Positions 11,920-22,794 of a stretch of 64,000 nucleotides of DNA are shown in pieces. The notes beneath the pieces were generated by a model. The model saw only the letters and a program-made list of their open reading frames with translations, was not told the origin of the DNA and did no database searches. Both the position numbers and the translations under genes were made by a program. Within the stretch, counting starts at the first letter, position 1; each line of letters begins with the position of its first letter. The DNA is from Elgaria multicarinata webbii (lineage: Eukaryota > Chordata > Lepidosauria > Squamata > Anguidae), in the NCBI RefSeq assembly GCF_023053635.1, contig NC_086187.1, positions 28,992,501 to 29,056,500 on the forward strand. Reading direction: 5' to 3'.

Positions 11920-12339
11920 CTCTTGGGGGACCTGGCTATTCAGCTCAGGTCGTGAGCAGGCGGCGGGAATGGGGGATGCTGGGAGTTGCAGTCCTCCCCG
12001 TCTAGCCGTCGTCCCTTGGGGCTGCTGGTCAAGGGGGCCACCGGGCCTTTCCTTCCACCTGGGATGGCCTAGATGGTGCTCCCGGGAAGCCCCCCCCCTT
12101 CGCCTCCCTCTGCCCCACAGAAGCAGCTTCAGGCCCTCCCCATCCCTGGTGCCCCACAGCCTGACCCCAGAAAAACGGGGTCCCCGAGCAGGCCCCTTCC
12201 CACCTCCAGTGCCCTGCTTCCGACGTGGGAGGGGGTGAGATGTTCCTTCTCTCGAAAGCAGCTGTGCCCCCCCCCCCCAAGCATTGGCACCATGGCCCAG
12301 GAAAGAGGCGGGAGGCACCGGCACCATTCGCACGGAGCT

Positions 12340-12345
12340 TTTAAT
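12340..12345 (-). terminator. PGAP6: PGAP6 polyadenylation signal (ATTAAA variant)
   Basis: The minus strand reads ATTAAA about 1.1 kb past the PGAP6 stop codon, with no closer canonical hexamer. The intervening 12350-13458 then forms the 3' UTR, in which I see no further exon. This assignment is positional only. Confidence 0.5.
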
Positions 12346-13458
12346 TTAAGACATGAACAGCTCCATCCAGTAGAGCTTTACAAAGGCCTAGTAGGATGCA
12401 GATATACACAGATGTCGTGAACTGCAGCCACTGTGGTTCTTCCTGAGCTAATGGGCACCATGAGCACTTTCTCCACTTGAAGCCTGAGGACCTTTGGCCC
12501 CTGGAGGCCCCCTTTACCCCCCCCCAGCCCACCTGGAAGTTGGGGAGCTCCAGAGCAGCCTGGCGAGCCACACACTTCCAGAGGCCACAAGGACTACCAC
12601 TCGATCACGCCGCACGTGGAGCGGGTGGTCATGCTTGTGCGTGGTCGTGGTAACCACCCACAAGGAGAGCAAAGCCGGCGTGGCAAGTGAAGCCAGCGGA
12701 TCAGCCGCCACAGCTGCCCCAGAAGGGAGCAACCACAGCCCACTTCTTGGCCCGGGCAGTTCAAGACAAGAGCGATTGTGCACCTCCGCATCAAAGCCCA
12801 ATTTGTCCAAGCACACGCTGCTGGGCCTCCCCTCCCACCGGTCGATCGCTCACAGCACCCTCCGCATGTCTGAGCAAGCAGGTTCACTGCCAGCATGTCT
12901 GATCTCCCGCCGTCAATGTGCATGGTGGTGATGCCACAAAAGGCAGCGGCATCCCCCCCTGCCCCTCTGTCTCAGCCCTTCTTGCTCCTAGGTTAGCAGA
13001 CGGGGGCTGCTGAGAGCACCACAGTGGCCTCATTTTGTAGTCTCAGTCCTACAAATCCCCCGAGGATGAGTCGACTTGAGCTCCCCTTCCTCCTAGCAGC
13101 TCCCAGGATTGCAGCAGGATCACCTGCTCCCAGGTTGTTAATGCACTTCTCAGCCACTCCAGTATGGTGTAGGCAACCACGAGGCTTCCCAAGGCTCCAG
13201 AAACCCCATTCTAGGACAGGCCTCCATGCCAGACCCACCTTACTAGAGAATGGTCACCTCTCAGGGTAGGGTGAAAACTAGCAAGCCTCCCATGGTTGGC
13301 TGAGCTCCCTGTTTTTCACCCAGCACCACCCTCTCTTCCACAGGGCCCGGCCTTCTTCCTGACCGATCAAGTGGCCCCGGGAAGTGTGGCTGGTGCTCTG
13401 GCGCACAAGCCAGGAGGGAGGGCCTGGAGGTGGTAGCTCCCTCCCCAGCCAGACAGTC

Positions 13459-16400
13459 TCATGTCACTGCGTAGAGCTCTTCCCGATCATTCTTGCAGAT
13501 CTGGTAGCGGGAGAGCAGCTCGCGAGACCAGGCCCAGGGCTTCTTGCGCTTGTCTCCTGGCGGGAGGAGGAAGACCACGCTGGTGGCCACCAGGATGTGC
13601 CAGATGCTGTGTGTGTAGTAGTAATTCTCCGTGGTTTCCATGAAAGCGTACACCATGATGGCCACGAGAGCCAGGCTGATCCCAGGGGAGAGGAAGAAGG
13701 CCCAGCGCTTCCACGAGGGCGGGTAGCAGTGGCGCCGGCTCACTCCACGATACACCTGCCAGAGAAAATTGGGTTTACTGCCAGGCCAGCCAGAAGAGTA
13801 GCTAATGGTCCCACAGGGCACACACGTGGGCTCCACCCACGCAATCAAGAACTCCAGAACCAGGCCGCAAGGCTCCCAGGGAAGTCAGCTGGGCCAACCT
13901 GATGGTTCTGCCTCCTGTTAATGTGCCCCTAATTATATGCTTCAACCGGTCACGTTTCAAAGACCCCTGCTTTACATATGCAGGAGGTCCAGGCTCAATC
14001 TCTGAAATTTCCAGGTAGGGCTGGGAACGGCCCCTCCCCGACACCCCTGAAGAGCCACGGCTGCCAGCCAGCGTAGGCAATAAAGTGAGCTAGATGGACC
14101 AAAGGTCAGGCTCAGCTTTCCGTGTCCCTATGATGGGTCACAATATCTAAAAAGAAAACACCCATGTGCTGCCATCTCGCTGCACCCTGGTCCTGAGCCA
14201 GGAAATGCTCAAGCGCTCCTCCCCGGGTCTCCCTCTGGGCCCAGGAAGCAAGTCAAGAAGAGATGGGCCCCCGGTAGAGCCCAGCCACTTACCCACACTG
14301 TGGCCATGATGAGGAGGGCCACCAGGCAGGGCCCCATCATGTTCCAGACCCCTCTGCGATCCAGGTGTAGTGACAGAGCAATGAAGAGGGTGCCCAGCAC
14401 AAACAGAACCTGGAGAGGAAAGGCAGGACAGGAGGGAGGAATCAGAGCTGCCCTCGGCCTCTCGGAGAGCCCACGAGAGGACAAGGCAGGCGGGGGCGGA
14501 GAGCGGACTGCCTGGCCCCGGTCCTGATGCCCCAAGGCACAAACCCCTCTGGGGCTCACGACCCCTGGCCCCTGCTCAGGCCTGCCTGGACCAACCCACA
14601 CGCCTCACCGGCTTTGGAAGACCGAGTCGTTTTGCAGCGGAGGAACTGCGGCCTGCCCAAGGGCCCAGCAAGAGCTTCTCGGCCCAAGGCCAGCTCGCGG
14701 CCCACCTGGCATAAACCAGCCGGTGGGAAGGGCTGTTGAGCGCACAGCTGAATTACAGCAGGTGCGTTTCAGCAAGAGCCTTTGGGAGACATTAGGCTGT
14801 TTGGGTCCAGGTTTGGACTCAAACCTGTCCTCCTCTAAACCCAAGGGGGCTTATGGCAAATAGCAGGCTAGTGGATAGGGCCCTCTCAAACCGAGGCGTT
14901 CCCTCCCGCCCTGCAACCCTCTGTGCTGTTTCCTGGCTTCCCCCATAGCAGCTGCCCCAAACGCACGTATTTCAGGATCTTCTTGACTCGAGCCATGCAC
15001 AGAATGGTCACCCAGATGGAGACGACGGAGCCCAGGAAGTCACAGAACTGCAACGTGTCGTAGTCCATGATGCACAGCACGACGACCCCAGGCTGGTCGC
15101 AGGCGTGGTAGAACTAGAGCCGGGGGAAAGGGCGACCGTCAGCCTGCAAACTCTCCGCTCAGAGCCAGGCCAGCGGACTCTCCTGAGGCCGGGAAGGGCA
15201 GCTTTTCCGCGTCTGCAGGATCTTGCTGTGACAAGGCGCCCTTGGCCGCCCGGCCCTAAAGCACCCTTGCATGCGCCTAGATGCCCAGCTGGCCACAGGG
15301 ACCCAGGCGCACTCAAGGTGGCCTCCATGTTCTATGTCAGGCCAAACTGCGAGGATGGAGGGGGGAGGCAGGGGTTTCGGTGCCCGGCGTGGCAGAGAAG
15401 GGGCTGCTTGCTCAGTCCTCCCCACCCCCACCAAAAGACAGCGGGTGTCTGACACAGCACGCGCCCCGCTGAAGAGGAAGCGAACAAATGAAGTGTTTAT
15501 TAAGGTCACAGACCAACACAGAATTCTGCACAAAGAAACATACAGATAGGAGTACAGATAGGGGCAAACATAATTTCCCCCTTGTTTGCACTGAAATAAG
15601 AAGGAACCCGGTAACCTTCTCAGTGGCACAGGATGCACTTGATCCTTCAGACAAGACAATACCAGCTCTGCAGAAGGCTGCCCCGGGAGAGTTCTCAATA
15701 AGGGGGGAATCGGAAGAGGAAGAGGAAGCAGGGACCTACGGTGGAGAAGAACATGGTGAAGGTATAAACGGAGGCCTCGACCAGGTGGTAGCGGTGCAGG
15801 GCGACGGCAATGGCCGGCAGGAACAAGAGGTTGCTGAGTGTGAGCAGGAGCGTGGCCAGCGTCTGGGTGCCCACGGACTGGCCTCTGGTCCCGTCAGTGC
15901 AGCTCCAGCCGCTCCAGCCTGCCGAGCAGAGGGGAGGGGAGGAGACGGGGTTGGGAGCGCCCCCCCATCACGAGCGCCCCCGTGAAAGACCTCTCCACAG
16001 GGTACACGCACCACTTGCCTACAGGGAGTCCCTCCCCCCCCTCCAGGAGACCGGTGCCATGAGGGGCTCGGAGCCATCTTTGCTGATGGAGCAATCAGCC
16101 CACGGCCCAGCAGCCTTCCTACCCAACCTGGCGGAATCCCAAGTCCCTGTAATGGGGGTGGGCAGAAGGGGTCCCCCCAGCCTGCCGTGACTGTGGGAGC
16201 CCAAAACAGCAGCCCAGGGAACTTCTCACCGGCCTTGCAGCTGCAGCCAGCGTAGAGGTAGCCCTGCCGCCTCATGAGGCTGCACTGTCCGTACGTCCCG
16301 CAGTCATCAAAGCAAGGGCTGAGGTAGGCGAGGACAGCCACCTGGGCCCTGGCCTTCTCGCATGCCCTGTCGCGAGAGAGAAAGAGAACGGACAAGCGCT

Positions 16401-19400
16401 GAGCCACGAGTGCCCCGGGGAAGCAGAGCTCAGGGCGGCCGGAAGCGACTCCAAAACCTCCAGGCGCCAAGTAAGGCAAAGCAGGGCAAAGGTGCCACGC
16501 GGGAGGAGCCTCGGAGGCCCTGCGCTTTAGGGTTGTCACCCTCCCCACCCAGTGCACGTGGCTGGTGGCATTAGAGCCACGGGACTCACTCCGGGTTCTG
16601 TGGGCAGATGAGCTGCAGGGACAGGAACCAGTAGCCGGATTCTGGGTATGGGACAACGAGCGACGCTTCCGTGGAGGACGTGGTCACGTTCAGCAGGTAG
16701 CCTTGGGAGAATGCTGTGGGGCGAGGAAGGGGCTGCCGTGACCTCCCCCGGCCAATCGGAGCCCAGAGCCGCCGCAGGGAAACAGGTTCTTCCACCCATC
16801 CATCCACGTACCTGTCCTGCAGCCCCACGAGGCGTTTGGGGAGAGCACGGGGGAGGCGGCACTCAAGCAGGCCCAGACGGTGGCGTTCCCAAGGCCCGGC
16901 GAGGTCTGCAACGACAAAGCCGGCCCACCTCCTGAACGCCGGCCCGAGGCGAAGCCGCAAGCAGCCGACCAAGGAGGCGGCCTGCAGTCCCCAACAGGCC
17001 TCGCCCACGGGCCGCCGGGGTCCCCTCGTACCTTGTTAAGCGCCAGGTTCAGCACCAGGGTCCCCCCGTTGTCCATGCCTGAGTTCAAGTTGAGGAGCAG
17101 CAGGGTGGGAGGATCCGCCTGGACCGTCACGTTGGGCCCATCGAGGACCCGGAACTGCACCGACACGACGTCCAGGTCCTCCCGGATGACCGGCTGGCTG
17201 CGCAAGCACGAGCTGCCTTGGCCAGAGCCATTGGGGCCGCTGGCGGCAGGGACAGCCTCCAGCGTGGCGTTGGGCTTGCCCCCCGGCAACGCCATCTCCT
17301 GGCTCCGGTTCAGGCTCCGGTAGAAGCGCACGAAGGAGCCGGTGCTGCCCGGCTTGCAGGCTGCAAGGGAAGCGCAGGCGATGCCGCTGGCAAAGGGCGC
17401 CGGAAGAGGAATGCCGCGACACGGGAGGACCGGCACCGGCCTCCGCAGCAGCGCTGGCTGGCACCACACCAGGCGCTCCGGCAGCTGGCAAGGAGCGCCA
17501 GCGGCCCACCTGGCGCCCAGAGGCAGTGCGCTGGAGGGAGCGTGAAGGGCAGCCCGGCTGGGCCCCTGGTTCCCTCAGCAGCAGCAGCCGCGCCCTCCCT
17601 CCTCCGCCACCAGCAGGTCCCTGCCAAGCGCCCAAAGCAGGGCACACCTGTGAAGGAGGCCGTCAACTCAAAAGAAGTGCTGGCGCCGGGGCCGCGGAGG
17701 CTCTCCACCACGATCCGCAGCCACTTCTCCCACGGCGGCGAGGCGAGGAGCAGGCTGCAGGCCCCTGAGCAGTTGAGCACCTTCTGGGAGGCCGGAGGCA
17801 GCGTGGCGGAGCCCAGCGTGAGCCGCACCGCGCAGGCTGTTGAAGCGTTCGCCGTGCAGCTCCCCAGCTCCAAGCGCAGCGTGGCACTGTAGGCAGGCAC
17901 GAAGACCCTGCAGGGGAGGGGAGGCGGGTTGTAACTGAAAGGACAGCCCCTAGGGGCTGCGGGGGAGGCGGGCCAGACTGGGCTCCCGCTAAGGACAGGC
18001 CGTGTGACACCGCCCCCTGCCCCCCCCCCACGCGTGCTCCGGCGTGGACTCACTTGGCATGAAGCGGCCTGGTCGGCCAGGTGACCGTCTGCCGCATGGG
18101 CACGTTCGGCTCAAGGACCGCCATGTCAACTATGCGCAGCACAAACATGTCAGGCTGGAAGAGGTAGGTGCATGGCGTGGAGAAGCCCTGCAGGGGAGGC
18201 AGGGGACGAGGCGCTCAGGCTCTGCCCTCCGAAGGCACCGCCTTTGCTAGCAAGGCCTCCTGCCCCTTTGACATCCCAAGTGCCCACCACAATCACGGCG
18301 ACAAGGGCACAGAAGGGAGAGCCGGGCTGGGATGGGGTCGGCCTTTTCCCACCCCCGCCTGGTGCCTCCTCCCTCCGCTGCTCCGCCCAGCACACACCCC
18401 GGCACCCGCGCCCACCTTCACCGCAATCTTGTCCGTGGCCTCGGGCAGGTGCGCCGCAATGAACCAGTCGCCCGCAGCCGGGCTGGTCAGATTGACAAAG
18501 GTGCTGTTCTGCAGGGCAGTTGCCAGGGTCAGGGTCTTGCTGTAGGAGAGGCGCACGCTAGTGTTCACGGGGAACTGGGTGCCCAGTGGGTTGATGACAG
18601 GGGGAGCCCCGTAGCGGATGTGGCTGGAAGACAGCAGGAACATACGGTGGGTCACGGGGGGCCCCGGTGCCATCGGGAGCGTCACCAGGAGGAGGTGGCG
18701 AAAGGGAGCCGGGCGATACGCACATGGTGACCCGGGTGCTGCTGCCGCACTCGGGGCCTCTTCCCTGGGAGGCCTGCAGGAGCCAGCGCAGCAGGACGGT
18801 GTCCTCCGGCACGCGGAAGCGGAAGACTTTGGCGTTTCCATACCAGCGGTAGAAGGAAAGCTTCTGGGAGCTCTGGGAGAAATACTCGGAGACGAAGGTC
18901 GGGTCTGGGAGGAGAGGAACGGGCCCGTCAGGGAGTGTCCCCGTCAGCGAGCCCAGTCCGGCTGCATGGCTCATTCTCGTCCCGTTTCGATGCTGAGAGC
19001 CTTCCCACCTGCAAGAGGCTGGGGAGGGACGGTAGCGCCAGACACAGCCCTGCAGAGGGGTCACGGGCAGGCCGGGAGATCACGGGCTCTGCCCCCCCCC
19101 CCCGCCTCGGGCTTCTCCGAGCCTCCCCGCTCACTTGTGCACTTTGGCACCAGCAGTCACACGGACTGGCATTTCCAGAAAGGGCTGAGCCGGCAAACCC
19201 ACAGGCTTGGCCTTCACGGCAGGATGTGACCGCTGCTGCTGCCTGTTTGCAAACACATACCACCCCAAGGGTTGGCCGACAGCAGCCGGGGACATGAACT
19301 CTCCAGGCGGCCAAACAGGTCCGCTGGCTCAAGACGTCACTCAGCGCTGACACAATCAGCCCCTGGCGGAGCCCCACCTGAGGGACCCAGGACAAGCCCA

Positions 19401-20784
19401 GAGGCGCTCCGGACAACGCCCAAAGCAAAGGGGGGGCTGGGGCGGGGAGCCCCAGAAGGAGACCAGAGCGGCCCGAGGCCCAGCGCTTCCAAACCGCGGC
19501 TCTTGGCCAGTGGAGCTGGGAACGGCCTCCATGGGGAACCCAAACATGCACTGGGGGTAGGGGGCAGGGGGTTGGGGTGGAACAGTTTCTCCTGAAGCGG
19601 TGGGGAAACACAGTCCCCTCCGGCAGCAGGCCTGGGCGGGAGGCCGCCTGACCGGCCCAGCCGCGAAGCATGTGTCTGCCCTGCTTTGCCCAAAGAGCAG
19701 ATGAGGAAGCTGCCCCCTCCCCCTCCCCCCAACCCTCTCCTTGCCCCACGGCTCAAAGAGCAGGAAATGGCAGCGCTGGGCAGGTGGGACAAAGTGACAG
19801 AAGGGTGCCCCCTCCCCGTCCCACGGGCTCCCACGCTCTGCCACAGCCCTGGCGAAGAGAAAGACGCCCGGCAGCGGCTCTTTTCTACTGGCAGCCACTC
19901 CCTCCCCTACCCCAGGCAAGGAACAGCCTACCCTTTGCCATCCTGACTTGGCTACTAGCCATTTCCCCAAGGACGGGAGCCACGGGCACTGCGTTTAGGA
20001 CTTTTAACCTGCCCGGCAGCACTAGAGAGAAGCTTGACGGGGAACCTCAGGCCAGGGTCCAAGGCAGCGGTCGGGCCAAGGTCCTTCTGCTGGCCGGGGG
20101 CGAGGGGGGGCACGCAAGGGGTGCCTGGCGCGTGCTCATGACGGCTGGCCAACTCAGGAGCCTGTCCAAGGGTTCCCTGGGCGCCTGGGCAGAACGTGCC
20201 CCCCTTCCGCAGTGGTTTAGTCGGACTCCTCCCGTGCCCCCCTCCCTCAGAGGGCAGAGTGGGCAAAGAGGTTTCCTGCCTGCCTGCCTTGGCCAGGCAG
20301 CGCCAGTCCCGGCCTCGGTGCCCTGTGCCACCTGCCCCAGGCACCCCGCCTCAGGCACGGGCAACTTTCCAAGGGCAGAGAAGGGACGTGAAGTGAAAGG
20401 GCGGCCCTGGCAATGCCAGGGGGTGGGGGCAAAGGGCATGGCCCACACCTCCAGGGGGACGCCCAATGCTTCCTTGGGGCTGGCGGCTGCTCCTCGGCGG
20501 CGTTCCGACAGAAAGGCCCAGAAGCCGCGCGCCTCTGAGCGTGTGCAGAGTGGTTTCCGCTCAGCCCGGCGGCTCTAGGCCAATGTCCACCCACCGGGGG
20601 GGGGGGAGATCTGGGAAAGGGGGAGAGGGACGGAGGGAGGGACGGGCTCACCGTCGGGGCCGTCGCGCCCACTGCCCGGCTTCTCCTGCTCCGAGCGCGG
20701 CGGCGGCGGCGGCTGGCCAGGGGCGGCCGCCAGGAGGAAGGCGAGCAGGAGCCAGGGGCGGCCACCGAGCGCGGCCCGAGCCAT
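13459..20784 (-). CDS. PGAP6: post-GPI attachment to proteins 6 (TMEM8A), GPI-cleaving phospholipase A2
   Basis: Cell-surface GPI-specific phospholipase A2 of the CREST superfamily, known to release CRIPTO-type GPI-anchored proteins. Thirteen coding exons, minus strand: 20652-20784, 18724-18904, 18416-18623, 18054-18187, 17648-17907, 17032-17360, 16812-16905, 16590-16713, 16230-16366, 15740-15918, 14967-15113, 14293-14409 and 13459-13755. They join in frame through GT-AG sites to 779 residues (human 771). A signal peptide starts at '[20 protein letters not shown]'. A long ectodomain has many N-glycosylation sites ('NASTAC', 'NATLEA', 'NVTVQA'). The EGF-like module runs from about residue 505 to 545 ('[11 protein letters not shown]', '[13 protein letters not shown]'). 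Seven membrane segments follow from about 555, carrying the CREST motifs 'FFSTFYHACDQ' and '[13 protein letters not shown]'. The C-terminus '[14 protein letters not shown]' is identical to human. Start choice: the only in-frame Met before the signal peptide, inside a CpG island. Confidence 0.96.
13945..14150 (+). repeat. tRNA-derived SINE, partial (PGAP6 intron)
   Basis: Contains the B-box-side and body motifs of a squamate tRNA-derived SINE: 'ggtccaggctcaatctctga', 'tccaggtagggctgggaacg' and 'gagctagatggaccaaaggt'. The same body appears at 25575-25760, 57930-58140 and 62279-62600. Confidence 0.65.
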
Positions 20785-21340
20785 CGCGGGGTCGGGACGG
20801 GAGCCGGCCGCCTCGCCTACGCGGGAGCCGCCATGGTGGCCGAGGAGGCCTCGTCCGCTCGCTCGCCGCCACTGGACCGGCCCGGCTCCGGCCCGGGGCG
20901 CCGACGTCACGGAGGGAGGGAGGGAGGGAGGGACGGGCAGGGCAGGGCAGGGAAGGGCGGCGGTTGGGCGCGCGGCTGCCTCGGGCGCCGCTCGGCCAGA
21001 GCGGCAGGCAGGCAGGCAGGCAGGCAGGCAGCAGCGGCAGCGGGAGGCGGCGGCGGCGGCGGCCTGGGCTGCTCCGGCCGCCTGCCGCGGGGTCCCGGCG
21101 CGGCGCCACTCGCCTGGGTTGCCCGGGGGGGGCCCGCAGGGGGCGGCGGCATCTCCGTGGGCGCGAGGAAGAGAGCCGGCCCCGGCAGCTCCCGGCCCTG
21201 CCCAGCTCAGCCCAGCCCGGCGAGGGGGCTCCCGCTGCAGCCGGGGAGACTCCTCGGGCCTCGCCCAGCAAGGCGGTCGCGGGGGGCGAGGGGGCGGGCG
21301 GAGCCAAGAGCCCCCGGGGGACCCGGGTGTGCCCCCCGCC
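20460..21340. promoter_or_regulatory. PGAP6: CpG island over PGAP6 first exon
   Basis: Very CpG-rich tract spanning the first coding exon (20652-20784) and about 550 bases upstream, with (CAGG)n and (GGGA)n runs. No TATA box is evident. Long frames on both strands here are a by-product of GC content. Confidence 0.7.
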
Positions 21341-21528
21341 CATGCCGCCGCACGCCAGCCCAACCCAGACCCGTGGCCCCAGGTTGCCCGAGTGGCAAAG
21401 GGGTCCCCAGTCCGTTGGGTGCCAAAGCAGAAGCCGGATAAGACCCACTTCGGGGTGCTGAGCACCTGGGCATGGGCAGGAGAAGGGGTCGCTGCGGGTC
21501 CTGCAGGGAGGAATGGCAGGAGGGGTCA

Positions 21529-21556
<28 letters not shown>
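21529..21556 (+). repeat. (ATC)n microsatellite
   Basis: About nine 'atc' triplets in a row, immediately upstream of an L2-like LINE tail. It reads as poly-Asp or poly-Ile depending on frame. Confidence 0.95.
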
Positions 21557-21559
<3 letters not shown>

Positions 21560-21609
21560 TAAACCAAAACAATCTATGTTGAACAATTTTTTTAAAAAAT
21601 TCCCTTCTT

Positions 21610-22132
21610 GTTTGCCTGCCCCTGAGAGCAATGAGGTGGGTCACCACGCATGGGGGCCTTCTCTGCCGCGGCCCCACACCTTTAGAACCATCTCCCATGG
21701 GAGCTCCACCACCTTCCCTCATTGAAGGCTTTTAAGGAGGCCTTGGAAACGTTTTTATTTTGATCTTTTACCATGGCTTTCTCTTGAATGACTGCTCTTG
21801 TTGCAATAGTTTATTTGTTTGTTTATAGCATTTTTATCTCGCTCCTCATTCACAAAAGGGTCCCAGAGCAGCTTACAACCAATCAGCAAAGAAAACCGTC
21901 CCTGTCCTCAGGCTTACAGTCTCAAAAAGGCAGGACACACAAGGAAGAGGGGAAGGGGAGGGAGGAGGAGTGGCAGCAGCTTTTATTGTTGGCTTTAATT
22001 GCTGCTTTTATGGCTGTTTGACTGTCTTTATGTTTTAACAGTTTTAATGTATTGCTGTAAGCGACCGACCGCAGGAGGACCTCCGCCCTGAAAGGCGGCC
22101 AAGAATTTTTTTTAAAAAATAAATAAAACTAT
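21610..22132 (+). repeat. L2-like LINE 3' end, interrupted by a second repeat
   Basis: The first part is a decayed copy of the ORF2 C-terminus seen in other L2-like tails (a 'P-L--LP-ELH' type sequence then 'LKAFKEALETFLF'). The 3' UTR ends with an A/T-rich tail ('aaaaaataaataaaac'). Between about 21809 and 21990 another repeat is inserted, carrying 'tttttatctcgctcctcatt' and 'cagagcagcttacaaccaat'. The nested order makes the L2-like copy the older one. Confidence 0.6.
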
Positions 22133-22794
22133 GGTTGTAACAGTCTGGTGGTCACACCTGGTGGAAGAGTCAGGCCTGACACAGGGCCTGAAGGTCAACG
22201 CGGGAGGTGTCAGTGCGGGTGGGTGTCCAGAGGGAGGGTGCAGAACACCATGTGCCCTGTGGCAGTGATTCCTCGGGAGCAAGCTGCAGGAAGCACCTTC
22301 TGAAGACACATGAGTCAATCCTTACCATTCTGAGAGTGCCCCCTCCTGGTGCTGCTTCCTCTCTTTCCACAGGCACCCGCCAAGACTTCTCCTCCTCCCC
22401 CTGAGGCAGTGGGCACAGCGGGGACACTGAGCCGGAGCACACAGCCACGGCTGTGTTGTGCAAAACCAGTGGTTTATTGGTTAAGATTGTGTTCTGGGTG
22501 GCACGTTAACCACGTCCACAAGCTACCCTGACAGCTCGCGTGACGTGGCAGGGTAGTTATGCAAAGCACTCCCCTCCCTGGGCACTGTGGTGCATTCCCC
22601 CCGCCTTGGCCGTGCAAACCGACCTCTGTCCCGGCTTGTTCCCCGTGAAGGCAAGCAGCCGGCCCGGCCTGCCGCCCAACGGCCCAACTGCCCCAGAATT
22701 CTGTCGCCAGAAGGTTCCGGATGCCAGGCAGGAGCTGCCTGTGGCTTCATGCCTGCCCTCCCCAATTGCCCTGACAGAGGCCCTTGAGCCGGCC

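Noticed and set aside
20466-21631. Long open frames on both strands over the PGAP6 CpG island
   Set aside because: Low-complexity Gly/Arg/Ser/Pro peptides in a GC-rich promoter; only the signal-peptide exon at 20652-20784 matches a protein family.
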